A DNA stretch of 64,000 bases from Hymenobacter lapidiphilus (GCF_013377885.1 NZ_JABKAU010000002.1:162594-226593); one strand, 5' to 3'. Counted from the stretch's first letter, positions 7,698-16,611 are shown. Notes: a model not told the origin generated them from the letters alone. Numbers and translations: made by a program.

Positions 7698-10220
7698 TTA
7701 CTGCTGCCCGCCTTGCTGGCCACCGCCGCCTTTCACGTCGTCGTTACTGATGGTTTTACGGCGGCTTCCCCCTCCCGACTTCGCGTCGCCGAAGCGGTAG
7801 CCGAAGCTCAGGCGCACGGCCCGGTTATAGGCCCGGTATTCGTTGGCTTCCTCGAAAAAGGCGGTGCGCAGGCTGCTGCGGTAGGCCCAGTACTGGTTGA
7901 AGGGGTTGGTCACGTTAAGCGTGAGGTCGGCCCGCTCCTTCCAGAACGTCTTCTTGCCCCCTATCGAATAGAACAGGTTGGCCGCGCCGGTGCCCTGGAT
8001 CTGGGGGTCGGGCAGCGAGCCGTACAGAAACGCCTGGACCATAAATTCCTTGGGCAGCTTATAGCTTGTATTCAGGCTGAGGCCGGCCGTGAAGCCCTCG
8101 CGGCGCAGGTTGAGGGCGGCGCTGCGACGGGTGATGTAGCGCACGTTGGGGCCGCCGCTCACATCCCAGCCCTTGGCCGGTTTTATCGAGCCGTACACGT
8201 TCAGCTCGTAAAAAGTGTTGGCGGCCACGTTGCGAAAGGTTTGCTCGGTGAGGTTGTCTTCGAGGCTGATGAGGCGGCTGACCTGCTCGATGGCGTTGCC
8301 GGTGCGCCGCACCGAGCCCGACACGTTCAGCGTAGCCGTTTTGATACTGGTGTTATAGCCCAGCTCGTAGGAGTCGGTCAGCTCGGCGTCGAGGTTGGGG
8401 TTGCCAAAGCTCACCACGTTGGGGTCCGACACGTCGGGGAACGGGTTGAGGTAGTAGATGTAGGGCCGGGTAATGCGGCGGCTGTAGGCCAGGCGCAGGC
8501 TGCTGGCCTCGCTGAGGGTGTATTGGGCGTTGCCGTTGGGTAGCGGCGTGTAGTAGCTGCGCCGGAAGCCCGTATCGGTAGTGCGGAAATCGGCTGCCAA
8601 GGCCGTGCGTTCCAGGCGGCCACCGAGGCTCAGGCTCAGCTTCTTGCCCAAGCCAAAAGAGTAGGTGGCGTAAGCGGCCTGCACGTCCTGCTGGTAGTCG
8701 AAATCGGTGCCGCGGGCCGGCAGCCGAATTAGCGCGCCGGTGCCGGGCTGCAACCCGTCTACGCTTACCAGCGAGCCAGTGCTGCGCCAGATGGCCTTGA
8801 GGCCGGTTTCCAGCTTCTGCTTATCCTCCTTGCCCATGGGCTGCACGAAGTCGGTCTGAATGGTGCTTTCGGAGCCAGGCTGGCGGCCCCGGCTCCGCTC
8901 GCGGTAGTTGGCCTGGGCCGGACTCAGCGGCACCAGGCGGCCGTCGTACTGCTCGAAATCGTAGCCGCTGGTGCTGGGGTTGCCCGCGTACTGGCCCAGC
9001 ACGCTCCACTCGCGGCCCTTCTGCTCGAAGGTGCGGGTGTAGGTGCCGGTCAGCTCGGTGTTCAGGCCCGAGAAGCGGTTGCGGTTGTCGCGCACGAAGA
9101 GTTGCTCGTTCCGGCTGGCCACCAGCGGGGTGCTACGGCTGCCCAGCGTTTGGTCGGAAGAGCCGCCCCAACCGTTGAGCGAGCCGGCCAGCGAAAAGCT
9201 GTGGTGGTCGGCGGGGTCGAAATCGAGGCCCACCGAGCCGTAGTACCAGCCGCCGTTGTTCTGCACATCGCTGTTTTGCTGCAGCAGGCTGGTGGCCGTA
9301 CCGCTGTCATCGAAGCTTGTGCGCTCGCGCAGGCTTGCGCCGGGGTTGTACCACAGCCCGCCACCCAGCGAGGAGGTAAAGCCCAGCTTGCCGGTGCGGA
9401 AGTTGAGCGAGGAATTGAGGCCGCTGTTGCGGTTGCCGGTGGTCGCGCTCAGCCGGCCATTGGGCTTCTGCTCGACGCCTTTTTTGAGCACGATGTTGAT
9501 GATGCCGGCCGTGCCCTCGCCGTCGTATTTGGCCGGTGGCGTCGTAATCAGCTCCACACTCTGGATCTGCTCGGCCGGAATGCTTTTAAGCGCCTCGGCC
9601 AGGTTTTTGGCCAGCGTGGGCGAGGGCTTGTTGTTGATGAGCACCCGGAAGTTACCCGAGCCGCGCATCTGCACGTTGCCGTCGCCATCTACGGCCAGCA
9701 GCGGGGCCTTGCGCAGCACGTCGGCTGCCGTGCCGCCGGCGTTGCTCAAGTCCTGGTCGGCGTTGTACACGAGGCGGTCGGGGCGCACCTCTATCACGGG
9801 CTTGGTACCCGTTATCAGCACCTCGCCGAGGGTAGTGCCGGCCGTTGGCAGCCGGAAGCTGCCCGCATCGGTGGTGCCGGCCACTACGGTTACGGCCCGC
9901 GTGCGGGTGGCGTATCCCACAAACAGCGCCCGCAGCCGGTAGTTGCCGGGCGTCAGCTTATCGAGCACGAAGCGACCCTGCTCGTCGGTGGCCGCCCCGG
10001 TTATGGGCTTGTCGACGGCGGCATCGGCCGGCAACAGCACCACCGTGGCATAGGGCACCGGCTGGCTTTTAAGCGAGTCGAGCACCGTACCCGTGAGGCG
10101 GGCAGTTGCGGCCGCCGCCGGAGCCGCCGGGGCCTGCTGGGCCTGGGCAACGGCCACCGGCAACAGACCGCCCAGCAGCCCCAGCAAACCAATCAATGTC
10201 CGAAAGTAGGAGTGACACAT
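7698..10220 (-). CDS. TonB-dependent receptor, outer membrane beta-barrel family
   Basis: The 840-residue protein has a signal peptide (LIGLLGLLGGLLPVAVAQAQ), a carboxypeptidase regulatory-like domain at about 40-120 (LTGTVLDSLKSQPVPYATVV, GRFVLDKLTPGNYRL), a plug domain at about 130-240 (DVLRKAPLLAVDGDGNVQMR, INIVLKKGVE) and a barrel with the PYIYYLNPFPDVSDPN region typical of the outer membrane beta-barrel (OMP_b-brl_3) family. Such receptors import ligands or export signals through the outer membrane using TonB. Downstream position to sigma, anti-sigma and two DUF4097-like genes on the same strand suggests that it belongs to an envelope response group. No SusD partner is present, so polysaccharide import is not supported. 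The tail is Gly/Gln rich (KGGGGQQGGQQ). Confidence 0.9.
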   Translation of the reverse strand: MCHSYFRTLIGLLGLLGGLLPVAVAQAQQAPAAPAAAATARLTGTVLDSLKSQPVPYATVVLLPADAAVDKPITGAATDEQGRFVLDKLTPGNYRLRALFVGYATRTRAVTVVAGTTDAGSFRLPTAGTTLGEVLITGTKPVIEVRPDRLVYNADQDLSNAGGTAADVLRKAPLLAVDGDGNVQMRGSGNFRVLINNKPSPTLAKNLAEALKSIPAEQIQSVELITTPPAKYDGEGTAGIINIVLKKGVEQKPNGRLSATTGNRNSGLNSSLNFRTGKLGFTSSLGGGLWYNPGASLRERTSFDDSGTATSLLQQNSDVQNNGGWYYGSVGLDFDPADHHSFSLAGSLNGWGGSSDQTLGSRSTPLVASRNEQLFVRDNRNRFSGLNTELTGTYTRTFEQKGREWSVLGQYAGNPSTSGYDFEQYDGRLVPLSPAQANYRERSRGRQPGSESTIQTDFVQPMGKEDKQKLETGLKAIWRSTGSLVSVDGLQPGTGALIRLPARGTDFDYQQDVQAAYATYSFGLGKKLSLSLGGRLERTALAADFRTTDTGFRRSYYTPLPNGNAQYTLSEASSLRLAYSRRITRPYIYYLNPFPDVSDPNVVSFGNPNLDAELTDSYELGYNTSIKTATLNVSGSVRRTGNAIEQVSRLISLEDNLTEQTFRNVAANTFYELNVYGSIKPAKGWDVSGGPNVRYITRRSAALNLRREGFTAGLSLNTSYKLPKEFMVQAFLYGSLPDPQIQGTGAANLFYSIGGKKTFWKERADLTLNVTNPFNQYWAYRSSLRTAFFEEANEYRAYNRAVRLSFGYRFGDAKSGGGSRRKTISNDDVKGGGGQQGGQQ

Positions 10221-10336
10221 AAGGTAATGAGTAGATAAAGGATACCGGAAAGAGGCCGTAAACCGGGCCGGAGTTGCCTAAGAGGCGAAAAACAGCGCAG
10301 AAGCCGCCAGGAAAGTCAAAAACAACTAACAATCAA

Positions 10337-11080
10337 CTACTTACTTCGGCGAAAAAAAACGTCGCCGCTAATGGATTCAAGCCGGATACGGGGCCCACCG
10401 CCAGCCAGCGTACCCCGCACCTCGTAGCCCACCAACGGGTTTTCCTTGCGGTTGCTGAACGCTACGTCCTGATCGGTGAACACTTCCCCCGAAATTGACT
10501 TAAAAGCTACCTCGGCCCCACGGCCCGCCGGCCAGCTCACGTCCACAAACCCGCTGATGCTTTTCAGTTCCAGTGGCCCCGTGAGGCCCACTACGTCCAC
10601 GTTGCCGTTGATAGTGTTGAGGCGCAGAGTGGCGTTGGCGGGCAACGTAATATCGTAGGCAATGGTGGCGCACACGGCGGCCCGGTTGCCCTGGCCATCG
10701 CGTCCATCGGTCCAGGAGCCGTAATAGCTGGTTCCGGGTGCATCGGTCGGACAGTCGCCGGGCTGAGCCTGGGCCAGCACCTGCTTATCGAGGGCCGCCG
10801 TGACAGTAATTGCATCAGGAGCTTCGCGTAGGTCGAGCTGGAGCGCATCATTCAACCGGTTCTGGTTGATGCTCACCGTCGCGCGCAGTCGCAGCTGGTT
10901 ATCGAGGGCCGGCCGCAGCCGAATGGTTGTGGCGTATTTGAGGTCCAGCACGACCACTTGGCCGGCCGCCACGGCGGCGGCTTTGTCCATGGTTTTCTGG
11001 GCCCGAACACCGGGCACCACGGCCAGCAGAAGGCTCGTTACGGCGCACCAAGTCAGTAAAATGCGTGGCATAGGAGGCAT
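10337..11080 (-). CDS. Secreted DUF4097-like beta-helix protein
   Basis: The protein (247 residues) has a signal peptide (LLTWCAVTSLLLAVVPGVRA) and a repetitive beta-rich body with the recurring pattern LELKSISGFVDVSW, VAFKSISGEVFTD, IRLESISGDVFFR. These SISG.v repeats are the hallmark of DUF4097/adhesin-like putative beta-helix proteins, which usually sit next to sigma factor or anti-sigma genes. Function of the family is not known. It ends with the same kind of sequence (SGDVFFRRSK) as its neighbour at 11121-11888 (SGNVYVRKTK), so the two are paralogues. Confidence 0.7.
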   Translation of the reverse strand: MPPMPRILLTWCAVTSLLLAVVPGVRAQKTMDKAAAVAAGQVVVLDLKYATTIRLRPALDNQLRLRATVSINQNRLNDALQLDLREAPDAITVTAALDKQVLAQAQPGDCPTDAPGTSYYGSWTDGRDGQGNRAAVCATIAYDITLPANATLRLNTINGNVDVVGLTGPLELKSISGFVDVSWPAGRGAEVAFKSISGEVFTDQDVAFSNRKENPLVGYEVRGTLAGGGPRIRLESISGDVFFRRSK

Positions 11081-11120
11081 GTTTTAGGAATGGATTCGAT
11101 CTGGCTCGCACTACGCTGTT

Positions 11121-11888
11121 TTACTTCGTCTTCCGCACGTACACGTTGCCGCTGATGTTTTTAAGCGAGATGGACGTACCGCCGCCGTTGAGGTGGCCGC
11201 CAGTGGCTTGGCCACCCACCCGAGTCAGGCCATCGGTCGTAGCGGCTTTGGGCTGGGTGAGGTCGAAATCGGTGTACACCTCGCCCGAAACGGTACGCAT
11301 GGTGAGGGTCGCTTTGGTGGCGACGGGCAGGGCCACATCGATAGCGCCACTGATGTTGCTGATGGCGCTGGGCGCGGGCGTGAGCGTGGCGTAGCGCACC
11401 GTAATGTCGCCGCTGGTGCTGCTGGCCACCACCGGGCCGGTTACGTTGAGCAATTTGGCACTAGCACTTTTCATTTCCACCTGCAAGCGGCCACGCAGGT
11501 TCTGCATTACCAAGTCTTCATCGCCCCAATTCATGGACCGATATACTACGTCGGCTGCACGAGGCACCTGGATTGTATAGCGGTTGGTCCAACGTGAGGC
11601 CTGCACGATGCTTACCGTATTCCCGGTGCGCCGGATTTCCAGGCCTATTTTAGTATTGTCTACGGCTGTATTGTACACGGAATGTAAGCCCTCGGCTCGC
11701 TTGTCGGGTTCTTTGTTACTGTTACCTCTAATCACTATTTCGTCGCCGTCATAGCCCTCAACGGTTACTTCCGAGTTGCGCATCAGAATTACGATTTGAG
11801 CGCCATTAAGCTTCATTTTATATTCCTGGGCCCGCAGGCCGGCGGCGCTCAGCAGCGCCAGCAGGGTTAGTAAAAAAGTCTTTTTCAT
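11121..11888 (-). CDS. Secreted DUF4097-like beta-helix protein, paralogue of the next gene
   Basis: The 255-residue protein has a clear signal peptide (MKKTFLLTLLALLSAAGLRA) and repeated turns such as VVASSTSGDITVRYA, ISNISGAIDVALP, MRTVSGEVYTDF and SLKNISGNVYVRK. A parallel beta-helix fold is predicted from the repeat period. Start at 11888 gives the signal peptide directly. It precedes its paralogue by 40 bases on the same strand, consistent with one transcript together with the anti-sigma gene upstream. Role: probably envelope-located structural or adhesive; not proven for the family. Confidence 0.7.
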   Translation of the reverse strand: MKKTFLLTLLALLSAAGLRAQEYKMKLNGAQIVILMRNSEVTVEGYDGDEIVIRGNSNKEPDKRAEGLHSVYNTAVDNTKIGLEIRRTGNTVSIVQASRWTNRYTIQVPRAADVVYRSMNWGDEDLVMQNLRGRLQVEMKSASAKLLNVTGPVVASSTSGDITVRYATLTPAPSAISNISGAIDVALPVATKATLTMRTVSGEVYTDFDLTQPKAATTDGLTRVGGQATGGHLNGGGTSISLKNISGNVYVRKTK

Positions 11889-12003
11889 GAGTAAAAAGCG
11901 AAAATGCGTGGAGAAAAATCGGGGTCAATAACAGGCCGCGAAACAGGTAAAATGCTAGGTTTTGTTTAGCCCGCTGGAACGAGGCTAACAGCTAACGGCT
12001 CTT

Positions 12004-12885
12004 TTAGAGCAGCACCCCAATACCCTGGGTGGCCTGCTGGCGCACCACGGGCAGCGCGTCGGGGCGCTCGGCCAGGCGCTGGAGCTGGGGCACGGCCTGC
12101 TTGCGGCGCAGACTCACGAGCATTTCAATCAGCGTAATCTGCACGTTGGGGTCGGTTTGCACGGCCAGCGACTGGGCCAGTGCTGGCCCCACGAGCGAGT
12201 CGGCCCGCAGGCGGTACAGGGCTTCGGCGGCAGCCAGGCGCACGTTGGGGTTGGGGTCGGCGTTGAGCGTGTTGATGAGCACGAGCACAGTAGGGTCGCC
12301 GGGGTGTACGTTTGGCCCCGACGAGGCCTCGTGTACCAGCTGAATCCGGCTGCTGGCCATCGGCGGCTGGCCGCTGGTGGTCGTCAGCTGGCGGGCCAGC
12401 AACTGGGCGGCTTCGGCCTGGTTGGCAGCCAGCGTGGCTTCGGCGGGCGCGGCCTGACGGGCCAGCAACCAGCCAAGCGCCGCGCCCACGGCCAGCAGTG
12501 CCACGCTGGCCGCAATGCGCAGCCAGCCGACCGTTGCGGCATCCAGCACCCCCACCGGCCACAAAGGCCGCACTACGGCCATTGGCGGGCTCACCAACGT
12601 TTCCGGGGCCGGCAACGTCTGCTTCTCAGCGGCTAGCATTGCCAGGAAATCGTCACGCAGAGCCAGCGGGGGCAACTCGTCCACCGAATCAGCCAGTAGC
12701 GGTAGCAGCAACTTGTACTCGGCCAGGCAAGTCTGGCAGGCAGGGCAGGCGGGTAAGTGGGCCTCTGCCGCCGCCACTTCGGCTGGCGGCAGCTGCCGGG
12801 CCGCGTAGTCGGCCAGCAGCGGCCGCACTGCCGCGCAAGCGGGCGGCAGCGGAGTCGGGGCGCGGTGGGTTTCTTCGGTGGTCAT
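12004..12885 (-). CDS. Anti-sigma factor with zinc motif, one membrane helix and HEAT repeats
   Basis: The 293-residue protein starts with a ZAS-type zinc motif (His43-x3-Cys47-x2-Cys50, HLPACPAC), which in this family grips the partner ECF sigma factor in the cytoplasm. A single membrane helix lies at about 121-142. The C-terminal ~90 residues form HEAT-like repeats (DPNPNVRLAAAEALYRLRA, DPNVQITLIEMLVSLR, QAVPQLQRLAERPD), located outside the membrane if the N-terminus is inside, so they may bind a periplasmic partner or signal. The sigma gene lies 60 bases upstream on the same strand. Release by proteolysis is typical for the class but not shown here. Confidence 0.88.
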   Translation of the reverse strand: MTTEETHRAPTPLPPACAAVRPLLADYAARQLPPAEVAAAEAHLPACPACQTCLAEYKLLLPLLADSVDELPPLALRDDFLAMLAAEKQTLPAPETLVSPPMAVVRPLWPVGVLDAATVGWLRIAASVALLAVGAALGWLLARQAAPAEATLAANQAEAAQLLARQLTTTSGQPPMASSRIQLVHEASSGPNVHPGDPTVLVLINTLNADPNPNVRLAAAEALYRLRADSLVGPALAQSLAVQTDPNVQITLIEMLVSLRRKQAVPQLQRLAERPDALPVVRQQATQGIGVLL

Positions 12886-12945
12886 CGGGAAATTTTCTAG
12901 GGAATAACTCGGTCACACATGTCTCACATCGACTATACAACCCGT

Positions 12946-13485
12946 TTATGTCTGGAAAAACACTTGCCGCAGCGCCTCCAACGCCCGGTGGGCCTTCACC
13001 CGGGCGGCTCCTTCAGAACAGGATAGCAGCTCGCCAATTTCGGCGTAGCTAAAGCCCTGGAAGCGGTGCAACACCAGAATTTCACGCTGAGCTACGGGCA
13101 ACAAGCTCAGCGCTTCATCGAGCGCGGCCTGCTGCTGGGCAGCGGCCAGACCGGCCAGCGCGGCCCGGCGGTGGGTAGCGGTGCGCTCGAATTCTTCCAC
13201 GTCGGTGGTGGAGCGGCGGTTTTGCTGCCAGTGGTCGTGGTGTACATGGCGGGCCAGCTGGTATACCCAGGCCCGGAAGGGCTGGCCCGGCTGGTAGCTG
13301 GCCCGGTATTTTAGCACCCGCAAAAACACGTTTTGCACCAAATCCTGGCTGGTTTCGCGGCACCCGCAAAGCCGGCACAGAAAGTTAAACAGCGGCCCGT
13401 GGTAGCGTTCGAACAGCGGCGTCAGCTGGTCGAGATCGTCGCGGCGGACTTGCTCCATTAAGGTTTCGTCGCTGACGGGGGCCAC
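12946..13485 (-). CDS. ECF-type RNA polymerase sigma factor
   Basis: The 179-residue protein has sigma region 2 (LFERYHGPLFNFLCRLCG, QDLVQNVFLRVLKYRASY, FRAWVYQLARHVHHDHWQ) and region 4 (LSLLPVAQREILVLHRFQGF SYAEIGELLSCSEGAARVKA), and no region 1 or 3, which is the ECF layout. It is the first gene of a leftward group with its anti-sigma factor, two DUF4097-like proteins and possibly the TonB receptor. It probably directs transcription of this group, but I could not recognise a target promoter. Confidence 0.93.
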   Translation of the reverse strand: MAPVSDETLMEQVRRDDLDQLTPLFERYHGPLFNFLCRLCGCRETSQDLVQNVFLRVLKYRASYQPGQPFRAWVYQLARHVHHDHWQQNRRSTTDVEEFERTATHRRAALAGLAAAQQQAALDEALSLLPVAQREILVLHRFQGFSYAEIGELLSCSEGAARVKAHRALEALRQVFFQT

Positions 13486-13573
13486 GGTGTAAGGCGGTTT
13501 TAGCGGGAGAGTTGAAAGGGGTACCGGCCAAACCAGGATTCGTTACAGCGGCCCGCAACTTTTTTTGAACGAC

Positions 13574-13697
13574 GTAGGGGCGGGGCTTGCCCCCGCCCGC
13601 CGCTGCCCTGAATCATCGAGTCAAAACACGCCTTATGGCAGTGCTTTTTGTTCAACAACCTCGTTCAACGGCGGGCAGAGACGAACCCCGCCCCTAC
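13574..13697. repeat. Palindromic repeat family A, copy A1 (diverged)
   Basis: Left arm 13574-13602 (GTAGGGGCGGGGCTTGCC...) and right arm 13669-13697 pair with 5 mismatches in 29. The same arms occur at 16462-16571 and 30178-30288. It fills most of the gap between the sigma factor gene and folB. Confidence 0.85.
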
Positions 13698-13722
13698 TCC
13701 AACGGATACTATCTTCCGACCC

Positions 13723-14082
13723 CTATTCCCGCCGGCGTTCCAGCGTAACGCGGGCCCGGTGGCAGATGCCGCCCAACGGCGGATTGAACTTCGAAACGCT
13801 GACGCGTACGCCGTTCACGTAGGGAAACTCGGCCAGCACCCTGTCGAGCACGCGGTGGCCAAGGTGTTCGAGCAGGCGGGCGGGGGCCTGCATTTCCTCG
13901 GTTACTACCCGGTACAGCACCTCGTAGTTCACGGTTTCGCGCAGCTGATCGGAGGCTCCGGCCGCGTGCAGGTCGGTGTCGATAAACAGGTCGATGCCGT
14001 ACTTATTGCCGATTTTCTGCTCCTCATCATAATATCCGTGGAAGGCGAAAAACTCCATGCCTTCAAGTGCAATCTGGCCCAT
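13723..14082 (-). CDS. folB: Dihydroneopterin aldolase
   Basis: FolB splits 7,8-dihydroneopterin to 6-hydroxymethyl-7,8-dihydropterin and glycolaldehyde in folate synthesis. The 119-residue length is standard. Visible family marks are the start IALEGMEFFAFHGYYDEEQK, the ETVNYEVLYRVV segment with the conserved NYE, LLEHLGHRVLDRVL and the end VSVSKFNPPLGGICHRARVTLER. A GTP cyclohydrolase I gene (39878-40567) for the same pathway is 26 kb away. The gene stands alone between a repeat and a terminator. Confidence 0.95.
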   Translation of the reverse strand: MGQIALEGMEFFAFHGYYDEEQKIGNKYGIDLFIDTDLHAAGASDQLRETVNYEVLYRVVTEEMQAPARLLEHLGHRVLDRVLAEFPYVNGVRVSVSKFNPPLGGICHRARVTLERRRE

Positions 14083-14143
14083 GTGGTGAGGTAGTAAAAT
14101 GATGAGGTGGTGCGTTTGACGTTCGGGCAGTCACCCGTAATCA

Positions 14144-14185
14144 GTCATTTAAAAACACCGAAGCCTGCCCCAAGAGGCAGGCTTC
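14144..14185 (-). terminator. Terminator after the DivIVA-domain gene
   Basis: A perfect 10-bp stem (GAAGCCTGCC at 14160-14169 with GGCAGGCTTC at 14176-14185) with a 6-base loop is followed leftward by GGTGTTTTTAAA. Confidence 0.75.
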
Positions 14186-14248
14186 AGTCAGTGGGCAGAA
14201 AACTGCATCCGCAATCTGCGAAATCAATTTCAACTGCAACATCTGTGG

Positions 14249-15322
14249 TTAGATGTCATCGAAGAACGACCGTTCGCCCAGCGCGGCCGCCATGCCCGGC
14301 TGGCCAGGATGAATGGAGGGCGCCGGCTGGACGATTTCGGGGTGGCTGGGGCCGATGGGCTGGATATCGGGGGCTGGGGGCTCCACGCGCGGCGGCGCGG
14401 GGTCGGGTACGCGCATGGGGCCGGGTGGGTCGATGCGGGGCGCGGGCGAGATGCCGGGGTTTTCGGCCGGTGCGCCGGGGCGCTCAATCTCGGGGCCGGG
14501 CTGCTGGTCGGGACCGGTTGGGCCAGTAGGGCGCTCGGGCTCCTGGCTCGGGTCGGGCTGCTGGCCGGGCTTGGGGTTGTAGCCGGTGGTGGCGGGCTGA
14601 GTGGCGCGGCTTTCGGCCGGGCCGTTAGTAGCAATCGATTCGGAGCGGGCCGCGGCCGGCGCGGCAATAGCAGCGGCCGGCGCGGTGGCGGCAGTGGAAA
14701 CGTACATGGCAGTAGAAGCGTCAGAAGTGGAAGGCTCGTCGGCCGCAGGCGGCCGGTTTACCTTTACGCTCGCCGCCCTCGAAAGGATGGCTGCCGCGCC
14801 GGATTTGGGCCGGGCGCGGGCTCTTTCCACCTTTTCCAGCGCGTCGGAAGCCAAGTGGTGCAGGTCGCGGGTGAGGCCGTCGAACAGGTTTTCGAGGCGC
14901 TGGCACTCCTGGCCGAGGGCGTTGGCCTCCTTCTTCATGTCGGCCACCGTGCGCTCGGCCTGCTGGTAGGCATCTTCCACCACGCTACGGGCCTTCTGGC
15001 GGGCCGCAGCCAGCAACTCTTCGGCCTGCAGCTGCGCCTCCCGAATGCGCAGGTCGGCGTCGCGCTGGGCCTGCTCGGTGATGCTGTTGCTGGTATCTTC
15101 GGCCGTTTTAAGGGTGCGGTACAGGCTGGTTTCCACCTCGCGCATCTTGCTCACGTCCTGGGTGGCGTGCTCCAGCTTGAGGCGCAGCTCCCGGTTTTCG
15201 TCGCCCATCCGCTCCCACTGCTGCGAAACGGTTTGTAAAAAGGCCTGCACTTCGTCCTTATCCAGCCCCCGAAGGGCTTTTCCAAAGGTTTGCTGCCGGA
15301 TATCGAGGGCGGTAATTTTCAT
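14249..15322 (-). CDS. DivIVA-domain coiled-coil protein with proline-rich tail
   Basis: The 357-residue protein begins MKITALDIRQQTFGKALRGL DKDEVQAFLQ, which matches the DivIVA N-terminal signature (xDIxxxxFxxxxxGYxxxEVxxFL). A long coiled coil follows at about 30-180 (QQWERMGDENRELRLKLEHA, QAEELLAAARQKARSVVEDA). The C-terminal half is low complexity, rich in Pro, Ala and Gly (PTGPTGPDQQPGP). In Gram-positive bacteria DivIVA binds curved membrane at poles and septa; the role in Bacteroidota is not established. It has its own terminator at 14144-14185. Confidence 0.85.
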   Translation of the reverse strand: MKITALDIRQQTFGKALRGLDKDEVQAFLQTVSQQWERMGDENRELRLKLEHATQDVSKMREVETSLYRTLKTAEDTSNSITEQAQRDADLRIREAQLQAEELLAAARQKARSVVEDAYQQAERTVADMKKEANALGQECQRLENLFDGLTRDLHHLASDALEKVERARARPKSGAAAILSRAASVKVNRPPAADEPSTSDASTAMYVSTAATAPAAAIAAPAAARSESIATNGPAESRATQPATTGYNPKPGQQPDPSQEPERPTGPTGPDQQPGPEIERPGAPAENPGISPAPRIDPPGPMRVPDPAPPRVEPPAPDIQPIGPSHPEIVQPAPSIHPGQPGMAAALGERSFFDDI

Positions 15323-15330
15323 TTTTGTTG

Positions 15331-15454
15331 AGCTATTAGCTGAAAGCTATTAGCTGTTAGCGCCGGGCCAACAGCCTTTATTGGCGACACTGCTCGTCAG
15401 GCAGAATGGGTTCCAGCACGAAAGCTAACCGCTAATAGCTTTCAGCTAACAGCT
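15331..15454. repeat. Palindromic repeat family C (AGCTATTAGCT type), inverted pair
   Basis: Left arm 15331-15361 and right arm 15423-15454 are near reverse complements built of AGCTATTAGCTGAAAGCT-like steps. Related arms occur at 28269-28504, 40639-40672 and 46155-46256. The right arm overlaps the last codons of the WD40 gene. Confidence 0.75.
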
Positions 15455-16374
15455 CCATCAAAGCCTACCTGCCAGACCGCCAGACTACGGTCGTCGCTAC
15501 ACGAAACTAGCCTATTCTGGCTCCCCGGCCAAAATAACTTGTTTACGGAGGTGCCGTGGCCGGCGTGGCGAGCCTTGTCTACCACGCGCAGCAGCTGCCC
15601 CGTGGCAGCGTCCCAGAGCTTGATACTTTTGTCCATGCTGCAGGTGGCCAGCAGGCGGGCATCGGGCGAGAAGATGAGGTGGTTGATGGTGAACATGTGG
15701 GCCACGACGGTGCGCAGGGGCGCGTAGCTGGCGGCCACGGCGTAGGTGCGCAGGTGGGCGTCGCGGCCGGCCGCCAGCAGCTGGCTGCCATCAGGCGAGT
15801 AGGCGCAGGTGAATACCGAATTTGTGGCCTCGGAAATAGTGTGTTTGGTGGCCAGCGAGTCGGCGTCGAGGATATGAACCTGCCAGTCGGAGCCGCCCAC
15901 GGCCAGCTCGCCGCGGCCCTCGTGCAGGGCCAGGCAGCGCAGGCTTTTGTCGGAGACGCGGTGCAGGGTTTCGAGCCGGAAATCGGTGGTATTCAGCACC
16001 GCCAGCGTGCCATCGGCCAGGGCCACGTACAAGCGCTGCCGGACTTCCGAGTAACAGATATCGAAGATGGCCACGGGCGGCAGCGCGGTGGCGAAAACCA
16101 GTGCTTTGTTCGCCAGGTCAATCACCTGCACGCCCTGGAAATTGTGGCCCAGCACCAGCAAATCGCGCTCGGGCAGCCGGCACAGCGCGTACACCGAATT
16201 CTCCACCTTCGCCACCAGCTCGCCATCCTGCTCGGGCGTGGTCGTGTTCCAGGCCACCACGAGCCCATCGGGCCCGGCCGAATACACTACATCCTCCCCT
16301 GCTGTACCGGTGAGGGCATACACGCAGTCGCGGTGGCCGGTGAGGGCAGCAATTTTCTCAACAGTAGGACGCAC
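15442..16374 (-). CDS. WD40 repeat protein
   Basis: About 310 residues from a GTG start give a seven-bladed propeller size. WD-like blades are visible: ALTGHRDCVYALTG...VVAWN, SVYALCRLPERDLLVLGHN, SLRCLALHEGRGELAVGGSD, SVFTCAYSPDGSQLLAAGRD, TINHLIFSPDARLLATCSMD KSIKLWD and SQNRLVSCSDDRSLAVWQ. Upstream ATGs in frame (16440, 16683) give an extension encoded by dispersed repeats (HPERSEGP is the translated repeat B), and a TAnnTTTG promoter element lies at 16408-16415, downstream of those ATGs; so the GTG at 16374 is preferred. Scaffold for protein contacts; partners unknown. Confidence 0.85.
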   Translation of the reverse strand: MRPTVEKIAALTGHRDCVYALTGTAGEDVVYSAGPDGLVVAWNTTTPEQDGELVAKVENSVYALCRLPERDLLVLGHNFQGVQVIDLANKALVFATALPPVAIFDICYSEVRQRLYVALADGTLAVLNTTDFRLETLHRVSDKSLRCLALHEGRGELAVGGSDWQVHILDADSLATKHTISEATNSVFTCAYSPDGSQLLAAGRDAHLRTYAVAASYAPLRTVVAHMFTINHLIFSPDARLLATCSMDKSIKLWDAATGQLLRVVDKARHAGHGTSVNKLFWPGSQNRLVSCSDDRSLAVWQVGFDGAVS

Positions 16375-16407
16375 AGTGAAGGAGTGACTCAGTGAAGGAT
16401 GATGGCA

Positions 16408-16415
16408 CAAAGGTA
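16408..16415 (-). promoter_or_regulatory. Promoter -7 element of the WD40 gene
   Basis: Minus strand TACCTTTG, an exact TAnnTTTG match, 33 bases before the GTG start. The distance is the same as for lptD and serS in this window. Confidence 0.6.
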
Positions 16416-16461
16416 CCAACTGGCCAGCACCGGCGGGCATCACAAACGCTATACAACCTAT

Positions 16462-16571
16462 GCGGAGGTCGATGTAGGGGCGGGGCTTGCCCCCGCCCGC
16501 CGTTAAACTGTCCGGGGTTGAATCGTTCAACGGCGGGCGGGGACAAGCCCCGCCCCTACATCGACCTCCGC
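16462..16571. repeat. Palindromic repeat family A, copy A2 (near perfect)
   Basis: Arms of 43 bases (16462-16504 and 16529-16571) pair with one mismatch around a 24-base loop; arm core GTAGGGGCGGGGCTTG. This is the best preserved copy of the family and would form a very stable hairpin. Confidence 0.93.
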
Positions 16572-16611
16572 GACCTTGGGTCAAGCTACTGTTTCGTATT
16601 CGCTTCTGGAT

